Assembly (NCBI RefSeq): GCF_916618955.1
Contig: NZ_OU745390.1
Coordinates: 1,116,001-1,180,000 of the forward strand
DNA from: Pseudomonas sp. Marseille-Q3773
Lineage (GTDB): Bacteria; Pseudomonadota; Gammaproteobacteria; Pseudomonadales; Pseudomonadaceae
Direction: 5' to 3'
Length of the DNA stretch: 64,000 bases
Shown here piece by piece: positions 9,073-18,447 of this stretch. The notes beneath the pieces were generated by a model, which was not told where the DNA came from, ran no database searches, and was given only the letters and a program-made list of their open reading frames with translations. A program made the position numbers and the translations under genes. Positions within the stretch are counted from its first letter, which is position 1. Each line of letters begins with the position of its first letter.

Positions 9073-9334
9073 CGGCGGTTCTGTCTGCGGGTGGCGTGGC
9101 TGGGTCAGGCGCGGGGGCGGTGATGCTACGCAAGGTGCCAGGCCCTCTCAAGGCGAACGCCGCTTGCAGCAACCGGGCGACGCTCGCCACGCCCATGATC
9201 ATGCGGCCCGCCGGCAAGATGAAGATTTGTTCATCACCGGGGCGGCGGGCTGCATCCTGCCGATGGAACGCTACACGCGCATCGCGCCGAACCTGCTATT
9301 CCTAAAGGATCCCTGAACCGACCAAGGCCCATCG

Positions 9335-10003
9335 ATGCTGGTCATCGAACAACTGTACAAAGCGTTCCCCACCCCACAAGGCCTGCTGCCGGTATTGCAG
9401 GGCGTCGACCTGCACCTGGCACGTGGCAGCAGCCTGGCGCTGATGGGCGAATCAGGCAGTGGCAAAAGCACCTTGCTGCACCTGGTGGCCGGCCTCGATC
9501 GCGCCGACCGCGGCCGTATCCTGATCGACGGCGCCGTCCTCGACAGCCGTTGCGAAGCGTCGCTGGCGCAATGGCGGCGCGAGGCGGTTGGCCTGGTATT
9601 CCAGCAGTACAACCTCATCAGCAGCCTGGACGTGGCGGCCAACCTTGCCTTCCAGGCGCGCCTGGCCGCGCGGCATGACCCGCATTGGGTCGCCTATCTG
9701 GCACAACGCCTGGGCCTGGCGGGTTTGCTGGCACGGTACCCGGAACAGCTGTCCGGCGGCCAGCAGCAACGGGTTGCGATCGGCCGTGCGCTGGCCGGGC
9801 GCCCGGCCTGGCTGCTGGCCGACGAACCCACCGGCAGCCTCGATGAAGCCAGCAGCGACGAAGTGCTGAATTTGCTGCTGCAACTGGTCGCCGAGGCCGG
9901 CAGCGGTGTGCTGATGGTGACCCACAGCCCGCGCCTGGCGGCACGCTTGCAGCAGCGTTGCTACTTACAGGCCGGCCGCGTGCGCGCCGAGCAGGGCCAA
10001 TGA
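9335..10003 (+). CDS. ABC transporter ATPase, LolD/MacB type
   Basis: 222-residue ATPase of an MacB/FtsX-type ABC system. Walker A is GESGSGKST (near residue 35), the signature LSGGQQQRVAIGRAL, and Walker B WLLADEPTGSLD, with the His switch in MVTHSPR. LolD-like members power lipoprotein release or other periplasmic work rather than substrate import. Its TGA overlaps the ATG of the permease (ATGA, 10000-10003). It is the first of three overlapping genes. Upstream 9073-9334 is the promoter region shared with the divergent PBP2 gene; I see no clear operator in it. Confidence 0.92.
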   Translation: MLVIEQLYKAFPTPQGLLPVLQGVDLHLARGSSLALMGESGSGKSTLLHLVAGLDRADRGRILIDGAVLDSRCEASLAQWRREAVGLVFQQYNLISSLDVAANLAFQARLAARHDPHWVAYLAQRLGLAGLLARYPEQLSGGQQQRVAIGRALAGRPAWLLADEPTGSLDEASSDEVLNLLLQLVAEAGSGVLMVTHSPRLAARLQQRCYLQAGRVRAEQGQ

Positions 10004-12459
10004 GACTGCTGGGGCTGGCCCTGTGGGCGTTGCTCAGCCATTGGCGGCGCCACCGTGTGCAGTGCTTCAGCATCTTCACCGGCCTGTGGCTGGCCACGGC
10101 CTTGTGGACCGGCGTGCAGGCGCTGAACAGCCAGGCGCGCAGCGACTATGCCCGGGCCAGTGCGGTACTGGCGGCGCCACTGCAGGCGCAGTTGGTGGCG
10201 CGCAATGGCGAACGCTTCGACCAGGCGCTGTACGTGCAGTTGCGCAGGCTGGGCTGGGTAGTGAGCCCGGTGCTGGAAGGCCGCCTGCGTTTGCCGGGCG
10301 AGCCGGCGCGCAGCGTGCGCTTGATCGGCATCGAGCCGTTGAGCCTGCCGCCGGCCAGCAGTATTGCTGGCGTACAGCCGCAGGCATTCGACCTGCAGGC
10401 GTTCATTGGCCCGCCTGGGCAAGCCTGGGTCGGGCCGGACCTGCTGCGGCAACTGAGGATAGCCCCGGGGGAGGTGACACGCGACAGCGAAGGGCAACTG
10501 CTGCCACCGCTGGCGCTGCAGCCAGCACTGGCACCCGGGGTGATGGTGGTCGATATCGGCCACGCGCAAGCGCTGCTGCACGCGCCCGGGCAGTTGTCGC
10601 GCCTGCTGGCCACTGCACCTGGGCCGCTGCCGGCGCAAGTCGCTGCCGAGCTTGAATGGCAACCCCGGCAGGACGACGGCGGCCTGCAGCGGCTGACCGA
10701 CAGCTTCCACCTCAACCTCACCGCCCTGGGCCTGCTGGCGTTCGTCGTCGGCCTGTTCATCGCCCATGCCGCGATCGGCCTGGCGCTGGAACAGCGGCGC
10801 GGGCTGATCCGCAACCTGCGTGCTTGTGGCATCAACCTGAAGGCCCTGTTGTGGGCGCTGGTGCTGGAACTGGGCCTGTTCGCCGTGCTGGGCGGTGTTG
10901 CCGGGGTGGCCAGTGGTTATGCGCTGGCGGCGTGGCTGCTGCCTGATGTGGCCGCCAGCCTGCGTGGCCTGTATGGCGCCCAGGTGGCCGGTACGCTGAG
11001 CCTGCCGGCGTGGTGGTGGCTGGCGGGGGTGCTGGTTGGCGTGGTGGGGGCCTTGCTGGCCGGGGTCGGCAGCGTAGTGCGCGCCGCACGGTTACCGTTG
11101 CTGGCGCTGGCACAACCCCAGGCCTGGCGCCTGGCGCAGGGGCCGTGGTTGCAGCGTCAGGCTTTGCTGGCGGGCCTGCTGCTGGTGCTGGCCCTGGGTT
11201 GCGGCCTGCTGGGTAACAGCCTGCCCAGCGCGTTCGGCCTGCTGGCGGGGCTGCTGCTGGCGGCGGCGCTGTTGCTGCCAGCCTTGCTCGACAGCGTGCT
11301 GGCCTGGCTGGCGCGCCGTTGCCGACGACCCTTGGCGCAATGGTTCGTCGCCGATAGCCGTCAGCAACTGCCTGCCTTGGGGTTGGCGCTGATGGCCCTG
11401 TTGCTGGCGCTGGCCGCCAGTGTCGGGGTAGGCAGCATGACCGAGGGCTTTCGCCAGACCTTTGTCGGCTGGCTTGACCAGCGCCTGTCGGCCGAGCTGT
11501 ACATCACGCCAAGGGATACCGCCCAAGGCCTGCAGATTGCAGAATGGCTCAGGCAGCAACCGGTGCCCGCCACGCTCCTGCCCGCCTGGCGCGTGGAAAC
11601 GCAGCTGCAAGGTTGGCCGGTGCAGCTTCAGGGCATCGTCGAGAATCCCGTCTACCGGACACGCTGGCCATTGCTGGAGCAACAGCCGGGCGCCTGGGAG
11701 CGACTGGCCAGCGGGCAGGCCGTGATGCTCAGTGAACAACTGGCCAGGCGTCTGCGCCTGCAACTGGGGGACAGCCTGACGCTGCCGGCAGACACCCCGC
11801 GCGTTCTGACTGTCGTAGGTATCTATGCCGACTATGGCAACCCCAAGGGCCATGTACTGGTCAGCGCCGACGGATTGCGCGAGTACTGGCCGCAGGCAAC
11901 CCTGACGGGCTTGAGCGTCGATCTGGCCGCAGACCAGGTGACATCGCTCATGGCCGCATTGCAGCAGCGCTTTGCCCTGGACGACAGCCGGGTGGTCGAG
12001 CAGGCCCGCCTGAAACGCTGGTCGACCGAGGTGTTCAACCGTACCTTTGCCGCCACCGCGGCGCTCAACAGCCTGACCCTTGGCGTGGCCGGCCTGGCGC
12101 TGTTCATCAACCTGCTGACCCTGGGCCAGACCCGCCTGGGCCAGTTGGCGCCCTTGTGGGCGCTGGGGGTGCGGCGGGCGCAACTGGCCTGGCTGAGCCT
12201 CGGGCAGACATTGCTGCTGAGCAGCCTCACCGTGCTGCTGGCCATCCCGTTGGGTATCCTGTTGGCCTGGTGCCTGGTCGCGGTGCTGAACGTGCAGGCG
12301 TTCGGCTGGCGCCTGCCGCTTTACGTGTTCCCTGCACAGCTGTTGCAGCTGGCCCTGCTGGCGTTGCTGAGCAGCCTGCTGGCCAGCGCCTGGCCCCTTT
12401 GGCAACTGGCGCGCCGCCAGCCGCGCGAGCTTTTGAGGCCGTTTACCGATGAGGCGTAG
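10000..12459 (+). CDS. FtsX-like ABC permease with two FtsX domains
   Basis: 819-residue inner-membrane permease. One membrane segment near the N-terminus precedes a periplasmic domain of about 200 residues. A block of three helices follows near 250-380, with more hydrophobic helices near 400-490, a second periplasmic domain, and three final helices (LNSLTLGVAGLALFINLLTL and later). This tandem FtsX organisation is seen in LolC/E-like and AttF/G-like exporters. The start is the ATG overlapping the ATPase stop; the upstream in-frame extension from 9958 would overlap the ATPase. It overlaps the next gene by 11 bp. Confidence 0.9.
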   Translation: MRLLGLALWALLSHWRRHRVQCFSIFTGLWLATALWTGVQALNSQARSDYARASAVLAAPLQAQLVARNGERFDQALYVQLRRLGWVVSPVLEGRLRLPGEPARSVRLIGIEPLSLPPASSIAGVQPQAFDLQAFIGPPGQAWVGPDLLRQLRIAPGEVTRDSEGQLLPPLALQPALAPGVMVVDIGHAQALLHAPGQLSRLLATAPGPLPAQVAAELEWQPRQDDGGLQRLTDSFHLNLTALGLLAFVVGLFIAHAAIGLALEQRRGLIRNLRACGINLKALLWALVLELGLFAVLGGVAGVASGYALAAWLLPDVAASLRGLYGAQVAGTLSLPAWWWLAGVLVGVVGALLAGVGSVVRAARLPLLALAQPQAWRLAQGPWLQRQALLAGLLLVLALGCGLLGNSLPSAFGLLAGLLLAAALLLPALLDSVLAWLARRCRRPLAQWFVADSRQQLPALGLALMALLLALAASVGVGSMTEGFRQTFVGWLDQRLSAELYITPRDTAQGLQIAEWLRQQPVPATLLPAWRVETQLQGWPVQLQGIVENPVYRTRWPLLEQQPGAWERLASGQAVMLSEQLARRLRLQLGDSLTLPADTPRVLTVVGIYADYGNPKGHVLVSADGLREYWPQATLTGLSVDLAADQVTSLMAALQQRFALDDSRVVEQARLKRWSTEVFNRTFAATAALNSLTLGVAGLALFINLLTLGQTRLGQLAPLWALGVRRAQLAWLSLGQTLLLSSLTVLLAIPLGILLAWCLVAVLNVQAFGWRLPLYVFPAQLLQLALLALLSSLLASAWPLWQLARRQPRELLRPFTDEA

Positions 12460-13516
12460 CTTGCGCGTGCTGTTGTCTGGCCTGCTAAGTGGCTTGCTGG
12501 GTGGCTGCGAGCAGCCCACGGAGCAGAGCTATGCCGGGCTCGGCGAGCAGGCGGCTGCGTTCAGCCAGGTGACTCGTGGCCAGCACCTGGCCTTCCCGCG
12601 CGACCACGGGGCGCATGATGGCTTTCGCATCGAATGGTGGTACATCACCGCCAACTTGCAGGATGCCCGTCAGCGGGACTGGGGCGTGCAGTGGACACTG
12701 TTCCGCTCGGCCCTGCGCCCCGGCCCGGAAACTGCCGGCTGGAACAGCCCGAACCTGTGGCTGGGGCACGCGGCGTTGACCGGCCCCGGCGGCCACCAGT
12801 CGGCTGAGACCGTGGCGCGTGGCGGCATCGGCCAGGCCGGCGTTCAGGCCCGGCCGTTCCGGGCGTGGATCAATGACTGGTCGCTGCAGGGCAGCAACGG
12901 CATGGAAAACCTGCAGATGCGGGCCACCGCTGAGGGCTTTCGCTACGAATTGCAACTGCACAGCGATGGGCCCCTGGTGTTGCATGGCGAGCAGGGCTAC
13001 AGCGAGAAATCCGGCAAGGGGCAGGCTTCGTATTACTACAGCCAGCCGTTTTACCGCGTGCGCGGGTATGTGCAGCGTGGCGGCCAGTGTATCGCTGTCA
13101 CCGGCCAGGCCTGGCTGGACCGGGAGTGGAGCAGCCAGCCCTTGGCCGCCGGGCAGACCGGCTGGGACTGGTTTTCGCTGCACCTGGACAACGGCGCCAA
13201 GCTGATGCTGTTCCAGGTGCGCCAGGCCCAGGGCGAGGCGTATCGCGCCGGGACCTGGGTAGGCCCGCAAGGTCAGGTGGTGGCGCTGTCGGGCGCGCAG
13301 GTCCAGCTGCAGGCGCAGGCCTGGGCGCGGCAGAAAAACGGCAAGCAGGTGCCGACGCGGTGGCGGGTGCGGGTGCCGGGGCAGGGCCTGGATGTGCAGG
13401 CCGAGGCGCTGGAGCCGCAGGCGTGGATGGACACCCGCTTCCCGTACTGGGAAGGGCCGGTGCGGTTGACCGGGAGTGCGGGTGGGCGCGGTTATCTGGA
13501 AATGACCGGGTACTAG
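12449..13516 (+). CDS. AttH/CrtC-like lipocalin-fold lipoprotein
   Basis: 355-residue probable lipoprotein: basic N-terminus, hydrophobic stretch and lipobox LLGGCEQ (Cys 20). The mature part begins the AttH/carotenoid hydratase-like (CrtC) domain with FPRDHGAHDGFRIEWWYITA; other family marks are QWTLFRSALRP, GHAALTGPGGHQSAETVARG, WLDREWSSQPL and GWDWFSLHLDNG. In other bacteria this family also follows an ABC ATPase and an FtsX permease, so the three probably form one envelope system of unknown substrate. Its TAG stop lies in the CTAG target of the adjoining IS remnant. The family ending GYLEMTGY is intact, so little or nothing was lost. Confidence 0.85.
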   Translation: MRRSLRVLLSGLLSGLLGGCEQPTEQSYAGLGEQAAAFSQVTRGQHLAFPRDHGAHDGFRIEWWYITANLQDARQRDWGVQWTLFRSALRPGPETAGWNSPNLWLGHAALTGPGGHQSAETVARGGIGQAGVQARPFRAWINDWSLQGSNGMENLQMRATAEGFRYELQLHSDGPLVLHGEQGYSEKSGKGQASYYYSQPFYRVRGYVQRGGQCIAVTGQAWLDREWSSQPLAAGQTGWDWFSLHLDNGAKLMLFQVRQAQGEAYRAGTWVGPQGQVVALSGAQVQLQAQAWARQKNGKQVPTRWRVRVPGQGLDVQAEALEPQAWMDTRFPYWEGPVRLTGSAGGRGYLEMTGY

Positions 13517-13705
13517 GTTCTGTACGAAAAGAGATGTTGCGAACACCGCATGGAACAGGCCAGTGAGACCATGGCGGCATAGTTTTCCGCGAGCTTGTTG
13601 AAGCGTGTCACGATGCGGCGCTTCTCTTTCAGCCAGCCAAACCGCCATGGTCTCACTGGCTTGTTCCATGCGTGATTGCGACATTTTTTTTCGTATAGAG
13701 CCTAG
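13513..13705. mobile_element. Palindromic IS5-family (IS427-group) remnant, MITE-like
   Basis: Two arms of about 62 bp (13517-13578 and 13642-13702) are inverted repeats with some mismatches. The ends read GGTTCTGTACGAAAA and, inverted, GGCTCTATACGAAAA, and CTAG flanks both sides, as for IS427-group insertions. Minus-strand translation of the left arm and centre gives FGWLKEKRRIVTRFNKLAEN followed by YAAMVSLACSMR, the C-terminus of an IS5-family transposase. The right arm encodes AMVSLACSMR on the opposite strand. So two copies of the same IS 3' end lie head to head with no complete transposase. Confidence 0.8.
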
Positions 13706-13841
13706 CCGGTGTTGGCTGGGCGCGACACAGCTGGCCATATCCCCAATGGCTGTGGCACCTTCGCTGACGGCGTGCCGAGCACCAATACTCTTGGGCTTTC
13801 CGGCCGCGTACATCACCAAAAAAAAGAACAGAGAAATCACC

Positions 13842-15071
13842 ATGCCATTTTGCCGTACCCTCCTGGCTGCCTCCGTCGCTCTGCTGATCACTGGCCAAGC
13901 CCCGCTGTACGCCGCACCGCCGCTGTCGATGGACAACGGCACCACCGCCCTGACTGTGCAGACCAGCAACGCCTGGGTCGAAATCAGCGCCAGCGCGCTG
14001 CAGCACAACATTCGTACCTTGCAGGCCGAGCTGGGTGGCAAGTCCAAGTTGTGCGCCGTGCTCAAGGCCGACGCCTATGGCCACGGCATCGGCCTGGTGA
14101 TGCCCTCGATCATTGCTCAGGGCGTGCCCTGCGTGGCGGTGGCGAGCAACGAGGAAGCCCGTGTGGTCCGTGCCAGTGGCTTCACCGGGCAGCTGGTGCG
14201 GGTGCGCCTGGCCAGCCTCGGTGAAGTGGAAGATGCCCTGCAGTACGACATGGAAGAACTGGTCGGCAGCGCCGAGTTCGCCCGTCAGCTCGATGCCCTG
14301 GCCGAGCGTCACGGCAAGACCCTGCGCATCCACCTGGCCCTCAATTCCAGCGGCATGAGCCGCAACGGGGTGGAAATGGCCACCTGGTCCGGCCGTGGCG
14401 AAGCACTGCAGATTACCGACCAGAAGCACCTCAAGCTGGTCGCGCTGATGACTCACTTCGCCGTGGAAGACAAGGACGATGTGCGCAAAGGCCTGGCCGC
14501 CTTCAACGAGCAGACCGACTGGCTGATCAAGCATGCCAAGCTGGATCGCAGCAAGCTCACCCTGCACGCGGCCAACTCCTTCGCCACGCTGGAAGTGCCG
14601 GAAGCGCGCCTGGACATGGTGCGCACCGGTGGCGCGCTGTTCGGCGATACCGTACCGACGCACACCGAGTACCAGCGGGTCATGCAGTTCAAGTCGCACG
14701 TGGCGGCGGTGCACAGCTACCCGGCCGGCAACACGGTAGGCTACGACCGCACCTTCACCCTGACCCGTGATTCGCGCCTGGCCAACATCACCGTCGGCTA
14801 TTCCGATGGCTATCGCCGGGTGTTCACCAACAAGGGCCATGTGCTGATCAACGGCCACCGTGTGCCGGTGGTGGGCAAGGTGTCGATGAACACCCTGATG
14901 GTCGATGTCACCGACTTCCCCGATGTGAAGGGTGGCAACGAAGTGGTGTTGTTCGGCAAACAGGCCGGGGGCGAAATCACCCAGGCCGAGATCGAGGAAA
15001 TCAACGGCGCGCTGCTGGCCGACCTGTACACCGTATGGGGCAATTCCAACCCGAAGATTCTGGTCGACTGA
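13842..15071 (+). CDS. alr: Broad-specificity periplasmic amino-acid racemase (alanine racemase fold)
   Basis: 409-residue PLP enzyme interconverting L- and D-amino acids. It starts with a signal peptide (LLAASVALLITGQAPLYA), so it acts in the periplasm, unlike biosynthetic alanine racemase. The PLP lysine is in CAVLKADAYGHG and the second catalytic base, Tyr, in AGNTVGYDRTF. LNSSGMSRNGVEMA and GKVSMNTLMVDVTD are conserved. It appears nearly identical to the broad-spectrum racemase Alr/Bar of P. putida, from memory. The ATG at 13842 gives the known length; a longer reading from 13605 runs into the IS remnant and is wrong. Confidence 0.93.
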   Translation: MPFCRTLLAASVALLITGQAPLYAAPPLSMDNGTTALTVQTSNAWVEISASALQHNIRTLQAELGGKSKLCAVLKADAYGHGIGLVMPSIIAQGVPCVAVASNEEARVVRASGFTGQLVRVRLASLGEVEDALQYDMEELVGSAEFARQLDALAERHGKTLRIHLALNSSGMSRNGVEMATWSGRGEALQITDQKHLKLVALMTHFAVEDKDDVRKGLAAFNEQTDWLIKHAKLDRSKLTLHAANSFATLEVPEARLDMVRTGGALFGDTVPTHTEYQRVMQFKSHVAAVHSYPAGNTVGYDRTFTLTRDSRLANITVGYSDGYRRVFTNKGHVLINGHRVPVVGKVSMNTLMVDVTDFPDVKGGNEVVLFGKQAGGEITQAEIEEINGALLADLYTVWGNSNPKILVD

Positions 15072-15088
15072 CATAGCCGTTCCAGCAG

Positions 15089-15112
15089 GCCCTGGCGCTG
15101 CCGGCCCAGGGC
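15089..15112. terminator. Hairpin between convergent alr and dsdA
   Basis: A 7-bp stem (GCCCTGG at 15089-15095, CCAGGGC at 15106-15112) in the 48-bp gap between two convergent genes. It has no U-tract on either strand, so the terminator role is inferred from position. Confidence 0.35.
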
Positions 15113-15119
15113 TCGGGCG

Positions 15120-16460
15120 CTAGGTGCCTGAGCGGCCTTTGCTCAGATAAACGGCGAATTCCGCCTCCGGCACCATGCTGCCGCCGGTCCCCCACACCAG
15201 GTGCGTAGCCCTGGCCATACGCTCGCTCGACAAGCCCATGCGTGCCAGGTATTCGGGCGAGTCGAGCACCTTCAGCAGCCCCGGCATGCCGGCCAGCGCC
15301 GAAGGTTCCAGGCGTGCATTTTCCAGGTCATGGGCCAGTACCAGCAGCCGGTACAACGTTTCGTCGCTGACCGTGTAATAGCCATCGAGCAAGCGCTGCA
15401 TGGCCTTGCCGACGAAGCCGGAGGGGCGGCCCACCGCCAGGCCGTCGGCGGCGGTCAGGTTGTCGATGCCGAAGTCCTGCACGCTGGTGGCGTCATGCAG
15501 CCCGCTGTAGACCCCGAGGAACATGCACGGCGAGTGAGTGGGTTCGGCGAACAGGCAGTGCACATGGTCGCCCCACAGCAGCTTCAGGCCGAACGCCACG
15601 CCACCGGGGCCACCACCGACACCGCAGGGCAGGTAGACGAATAATGGATGCTCGGCATCCACCTGGATACCGGCTGCGTCGAACTGCCTGGCAAGCCGCT
15701 CGGCGGCCACGGCGTAGCCAAGGAACAGGTGCGGCGAGTTCTCGTCATCGACGAAATAGCAGGTCGGGTCCGCCGCCGCCTGCTGGCGCCCTTGCGCCAC
15801 CGCGACGCTGTAGTCGCTGGCGTACTCGACCACATTCACGCCATGGCTGCGCAGTTTGTCCTTCTTCCACTGGCGCGCATCGGCCGACATGTGCACGGTG
15901 GCCTGAAAACCCAGCCTGGCGCTGATGATGCCGATCGACAGGCCGAGGTTACCGGTCGAGCCGACGGCAACCTTGTGGCGGCTGAAGAACGCCCGCGCCT
16001 GGTCGCTGGCCAGGGCCCGGTAGTCGCTGTCGAGGCTGATCAGGCCGGCGGCCAGGGCCAGGTCCTCGGCATGCTTGAGCACTTCGTGAATACCGCCGCG
16101 GGCCTTGATCGAGCCGGAGATCGGCAGTTCGCTGTCTGCCTTGAGCCACAGCGAACCGCTGGCGTGCAGGCCGGCCGCCTGCAGCAGGGTGGCGTGCAGC
16201 CTGGGCAGCGGGCGCAATGGCGATTCGATGATGCCGCCGCTGGCGGCGGTATCGGCAAATACACTGGCCAGGTACGGGGCAAAGCGCGCCAGCCGGGCAC
16301 TGGCCGCACTGACATCGGCGGCGCCCAGGCCGACATCGGCCAGGGCCTGGGCGGCCGGGGCGATGTGCGGGTTGAACCAGCGGGTTTCGCGCAGTGCCAC
16401 CAAATCACCGATCAGGGGGTGGGAGTTGCACCATGCATGCAGCGTCTTGCCGTGAACCAT
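15120..16460 (-). CDS. dsdA: D-serine dehydratase (ammonia-lyase)
   Basis: 446-residue PLP enzyme of fold type II that converts D-serine to pyruvate and ammonia in the cytoplasm. [18 protein letters not shown] carries the PLP lysine (about residue 118), and [14 protein letters not shown] and [16 protein letters not shown] are the cofactor-binding loops. The family length is about 440, and the ATG at 16458-16460 gives the typical [10 protein letters not shown] start. It converges with alr, which could supply D-serine from L-serine in the periplasm. It also lies 73 bp downstream of the FAD dehydrogenase on the same strand, so it may share that IclR-controlled transcript. Confidence 0.93.
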   Translation of the reverse strand: MVHGKTLHAWCNSHPLIGDLVALRETRWFNPHIAPAAQALADVGLGAADVSAASARLARFAPYLASVFADTAASGGIIESPLRPLPRLHATLLQAAGLHASGSLWLKADSELPISGSIKARGGIHEVLKHAEDLALAAGLISLDSDYRALASDQARAFFSRHKVAVGSTGNLGLSIGIISARLGFQATVHMSADARQWKKDKLRSHGVNVVEYASDYSVAVAQGRQQAAADPTCYFVDDENSPHLFLGYAVAAERLARQFDAAGIQVDAEHPLFVYLPCGVGGGPGGVAFGLKLLWGDHVHCLFAEPTHSPCMFLGVYSGLHDATSVQDFGIDNLTAADGLAVGRPSGFVGKAMQRLLDGYYTVSDETLYRLLVLAHDLENARLEPSALAGMPGLLKVLDSPEYLARMGLSSERMARATHLVWGTGGSMVPEAEFAVYLSKGRSGT

Positions 16461-16533
16461 CGTGGCGTTCCTGGGTTGGGGCCGGGGCTGGCTGAGCGAA
16501 GTAATCAGATTTGCCCCTGGTCGGCAAGGCCGA

Positions 16534-18252
16534 TCAGCTGCATTCATAGTTCCGCGCCCCGGCAATATGCCGCCCGGCCACATAGCCAAAGGTCAGCGCC
16601 GGGCCCAGGTTGATGCCACCCGACGGGTACCAGCCGCCAAACACACTGGCCATGTCGGTACCCGCCGCGTACAGCCCGGCGATGGGCTGCCCGGCCGCAT
16701 CCAGCACGCGGGCACTGGCGTCGGTGCGCAGCCCGGCAAAGGTGCCAAAGCAGCCGGGTTGGACTTTCACCGCATAGAACGGCCCGTGTTCGATCGGTGC
16801 CACGCAGGGGTTGGGCCCTTTATGCTGCGGGTCGCCCTGCTTGCGATTGAAGGGTGTGGAGCCACGGCCGAAGGCGGGGTCCTGGCCGTTACGGGCGTGC
16901 TGGTTGAATTCGCTGACCGTGGCCCGCAGCCCGACCGGGTCGATGCCGCAAGCCTCGGCCAACGCTTGCAGCGTGGCGCCGCGCCTGAGGTAGCCGCTGC
17001 GCAGATGCGGCCATACTGGCAGCGGGGCCGGGCGGGCGTGGCCCAGGCCGTAGCGGCGCAGGAAACGGTGGTCGCAGACCAGCCACGAGCACACTTCCTC
17101 ATGCGGCGGTACGGCGGCGATCATGGCCGCCACGTAGTCGTAATAGCCATGCGCTTCGTTGACGAAACGCCTGCCGTTGGCCAGTACGCCAATGATGCCT
17201 GGCTTGCCGCGCTCGATGATGTGCGGGAAATGGCCGACATTGCCGTCGCGGTGCGGCACCAGCGACACCGGTGCCCAGGCCACTGGCGACTTCAGGTCGG
17301 TGGCAACCACGCCGCCGGCCGACTCGCCCAGGCGCAGGCCGTCGCCCGAGCAGCCCTTGGGCGGCAAGGCCAGGTGGTCGTGGCCGCTGGCATCGCGCGG
17401 GAACAGTTGCTGGCGCCGCGCAGGGTCGTTGGGGAAGCCGCCGGCAGCCAGGACCACGGCTTTGGCGCGCACCGCTTGTTCGCCCTGCGCCGTTGCGATC
17501 ACTGCCCCGCACACACGACCATTCTCGACCAGCAAGCGCCTGGCCGGTGCCGACGCTTGCAGTTGCACGCCCAGGTCCTGTGCCGACTTGGCCAGGCGCG
17601 CCACCAATGCCACGCCGTTGACCAGGTGCATCGCCCGGCCATACCGGGCCAGGTGGTACAGGTGCCGGCCAAACCGCTTGCATACGTGCAGCAAGGCCTT
17701 GGGCGAGCGGGTCAGGTTGAGGAACGCGGCAAGGTCGGCACCGGCCATGATCGGCATGCCCATGAACGAGGTTTCGCGCAGCGTCTGGCGCAGGCGCGGT
17801 AGCAGTGCGCCCACTTCGCGAGCGTCATAGGGTGCGGCAATCACCTGGTGCCCACCCTCGGCCGCACCCGGCGTGTCGCCGTGCATGTCCGGTATGCCGT
17901 TGCCGTCGGCAAATTGCAACGCCGTGTGCTGTTCAAAGAATGCCACCATGTGCGGGCACGCCTCGAGGAAGGCGTCTACCAGCTCGGCGTTGTAATACGC
18001 CCCCAACTCGTTACGCAGGTAAGTACGCGGTTGTTCGATGCTTTCTTCGATGCCGGCCCGGCGCGCCAGCGGGTTGCGCGGCACCCAGGCCCAGCCGCCG
18101 GACCAGGCGGTGGCACCGCCGAACACCGGTTCCTTCTCCACCAGGATCACCTGTTGCCCATGCCAGGCAGCCGTCACCGCGGCAGCCAGCCCGGCGGCAC
18201 CGGACCCTATGACCAGTACATCGCATTCGGTTTCCATCGGGGCAGAAGGCAT
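16534..18252 (-). CDS. FAD-dependent dehydrogenase of the KstD/fumarate reductase flavoprotein family
   Basis: 572-residue FAD_binding_2 protein. The N-terminal dinucleotide fold reads [19 protein letters not shown], then [15 protein letters not shown]. The C-terminal FAD motif is [20 protein letters not shown] followed by [15 protein letters not shown]. This layout is shared with 3-ketosteroid 1-dehydrogenases and flavocytochrome fumarate reductases, which insert or remove a C=C bond next to a carbonyl. The substrate here is unknown; the neighbours argue for a sugar- or cyclitol-like compound rather than a steroid. The start ATG at 18250-18252 has AGAGG nine bases upstream. A TGGAAC-AAG-GTTCCA operator lies 23 bp upstream. 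Confidence 0.82.
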   Translation of the reverse strand: MPSAPMETECDVLVIGSGAAGLAAAVTAAWHGQQVILVEKEPVFGGATAWSGGWAWVPRNPLARRAGIEESIEQPRTYLRNELGAYYNAELVDAFLEACPHMVAFFEQHTALQFADGNGIPDMHGDTPGAAEGGHQVIAAPYDAREVGALLPRLRQTLRETSFMGMPIMAGADLAAFLNLTRSPKALLHVCKRFGRHLYHLARYGRAMHLVNGVALVARLAKSAQDLGVQLQASAPARRLLVENGRVCGAVIATAQGEQAVRAKAVVLAAGGFPNDPARRQQLFPRDASGHDHLALPPKGCSGDGLRLGESAGGVVATDLKSPVAWAPVSLVPHRDGNVGHFPHIIERGKPGIIGVLANGRRFVNEAHGYYDYVAAMIAAVPPHEEVCSWLVCDHRFLRRYGLGHARPAPLPVWPHLRSGYLRRGATLQALAEACGIDPVGLRATVSEFNQHARNGQDPAFGRGSTPFNRKQGDPQHKGPNPCVAPIEHGPFYAVKVQPGCFGTFAGLRTDASARVLDAAGQPIAGLYAAGTDMASVFGGWYPSGGINLGPALTFGYVAGRHIAGARNYECS

Positions 18253-18274
18253 CGCAAAGAACCTCTATTATTAT

Positions 18275-18289
18275 TGGAACAAGGTTCCA
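18275..18289. promoter_or_regulatory. IclR-type operator upstream of the FAD dehydrogenase
   Basis: Perfect palindrome TGGAAC-AAG-GTTCCA, 23 bp upstream of the FAD dehydrogenase start and 159 bp before the divergent IclR gene. The same core recurs upstream of the Gfo/Idh gene on the far side of the regulator. Confidence 0.7.
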
Positions 18290-18447
18290 TATTTTTCTCG
18301 GCACGGCTCTACGCTGCAAGGGTGTAATGGCTCGTTCAGGCAAGATATGGGCGATCACCGGACAATTCCTGCTGAGCTGGCTGCGCCGGCTATCGGGCCT
18401 GTGGAATCATCTTCTAGAATCGGCAAAAAATTTCAGGGACCTGAGTC

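Noticed and set aside
7183..9123. 646-codon plus-strand frame opposite PBP2
   Set aside because: Antisense shadow of a gene with intact STVK, SND and KSGT motifs.
13605..13841. N-terminal extension of the racemase reading from 13605
   Set aside because: It runs through the IS remnant (AMVSLACSMR is transposase sequence). The signal peptide begins at 13842.
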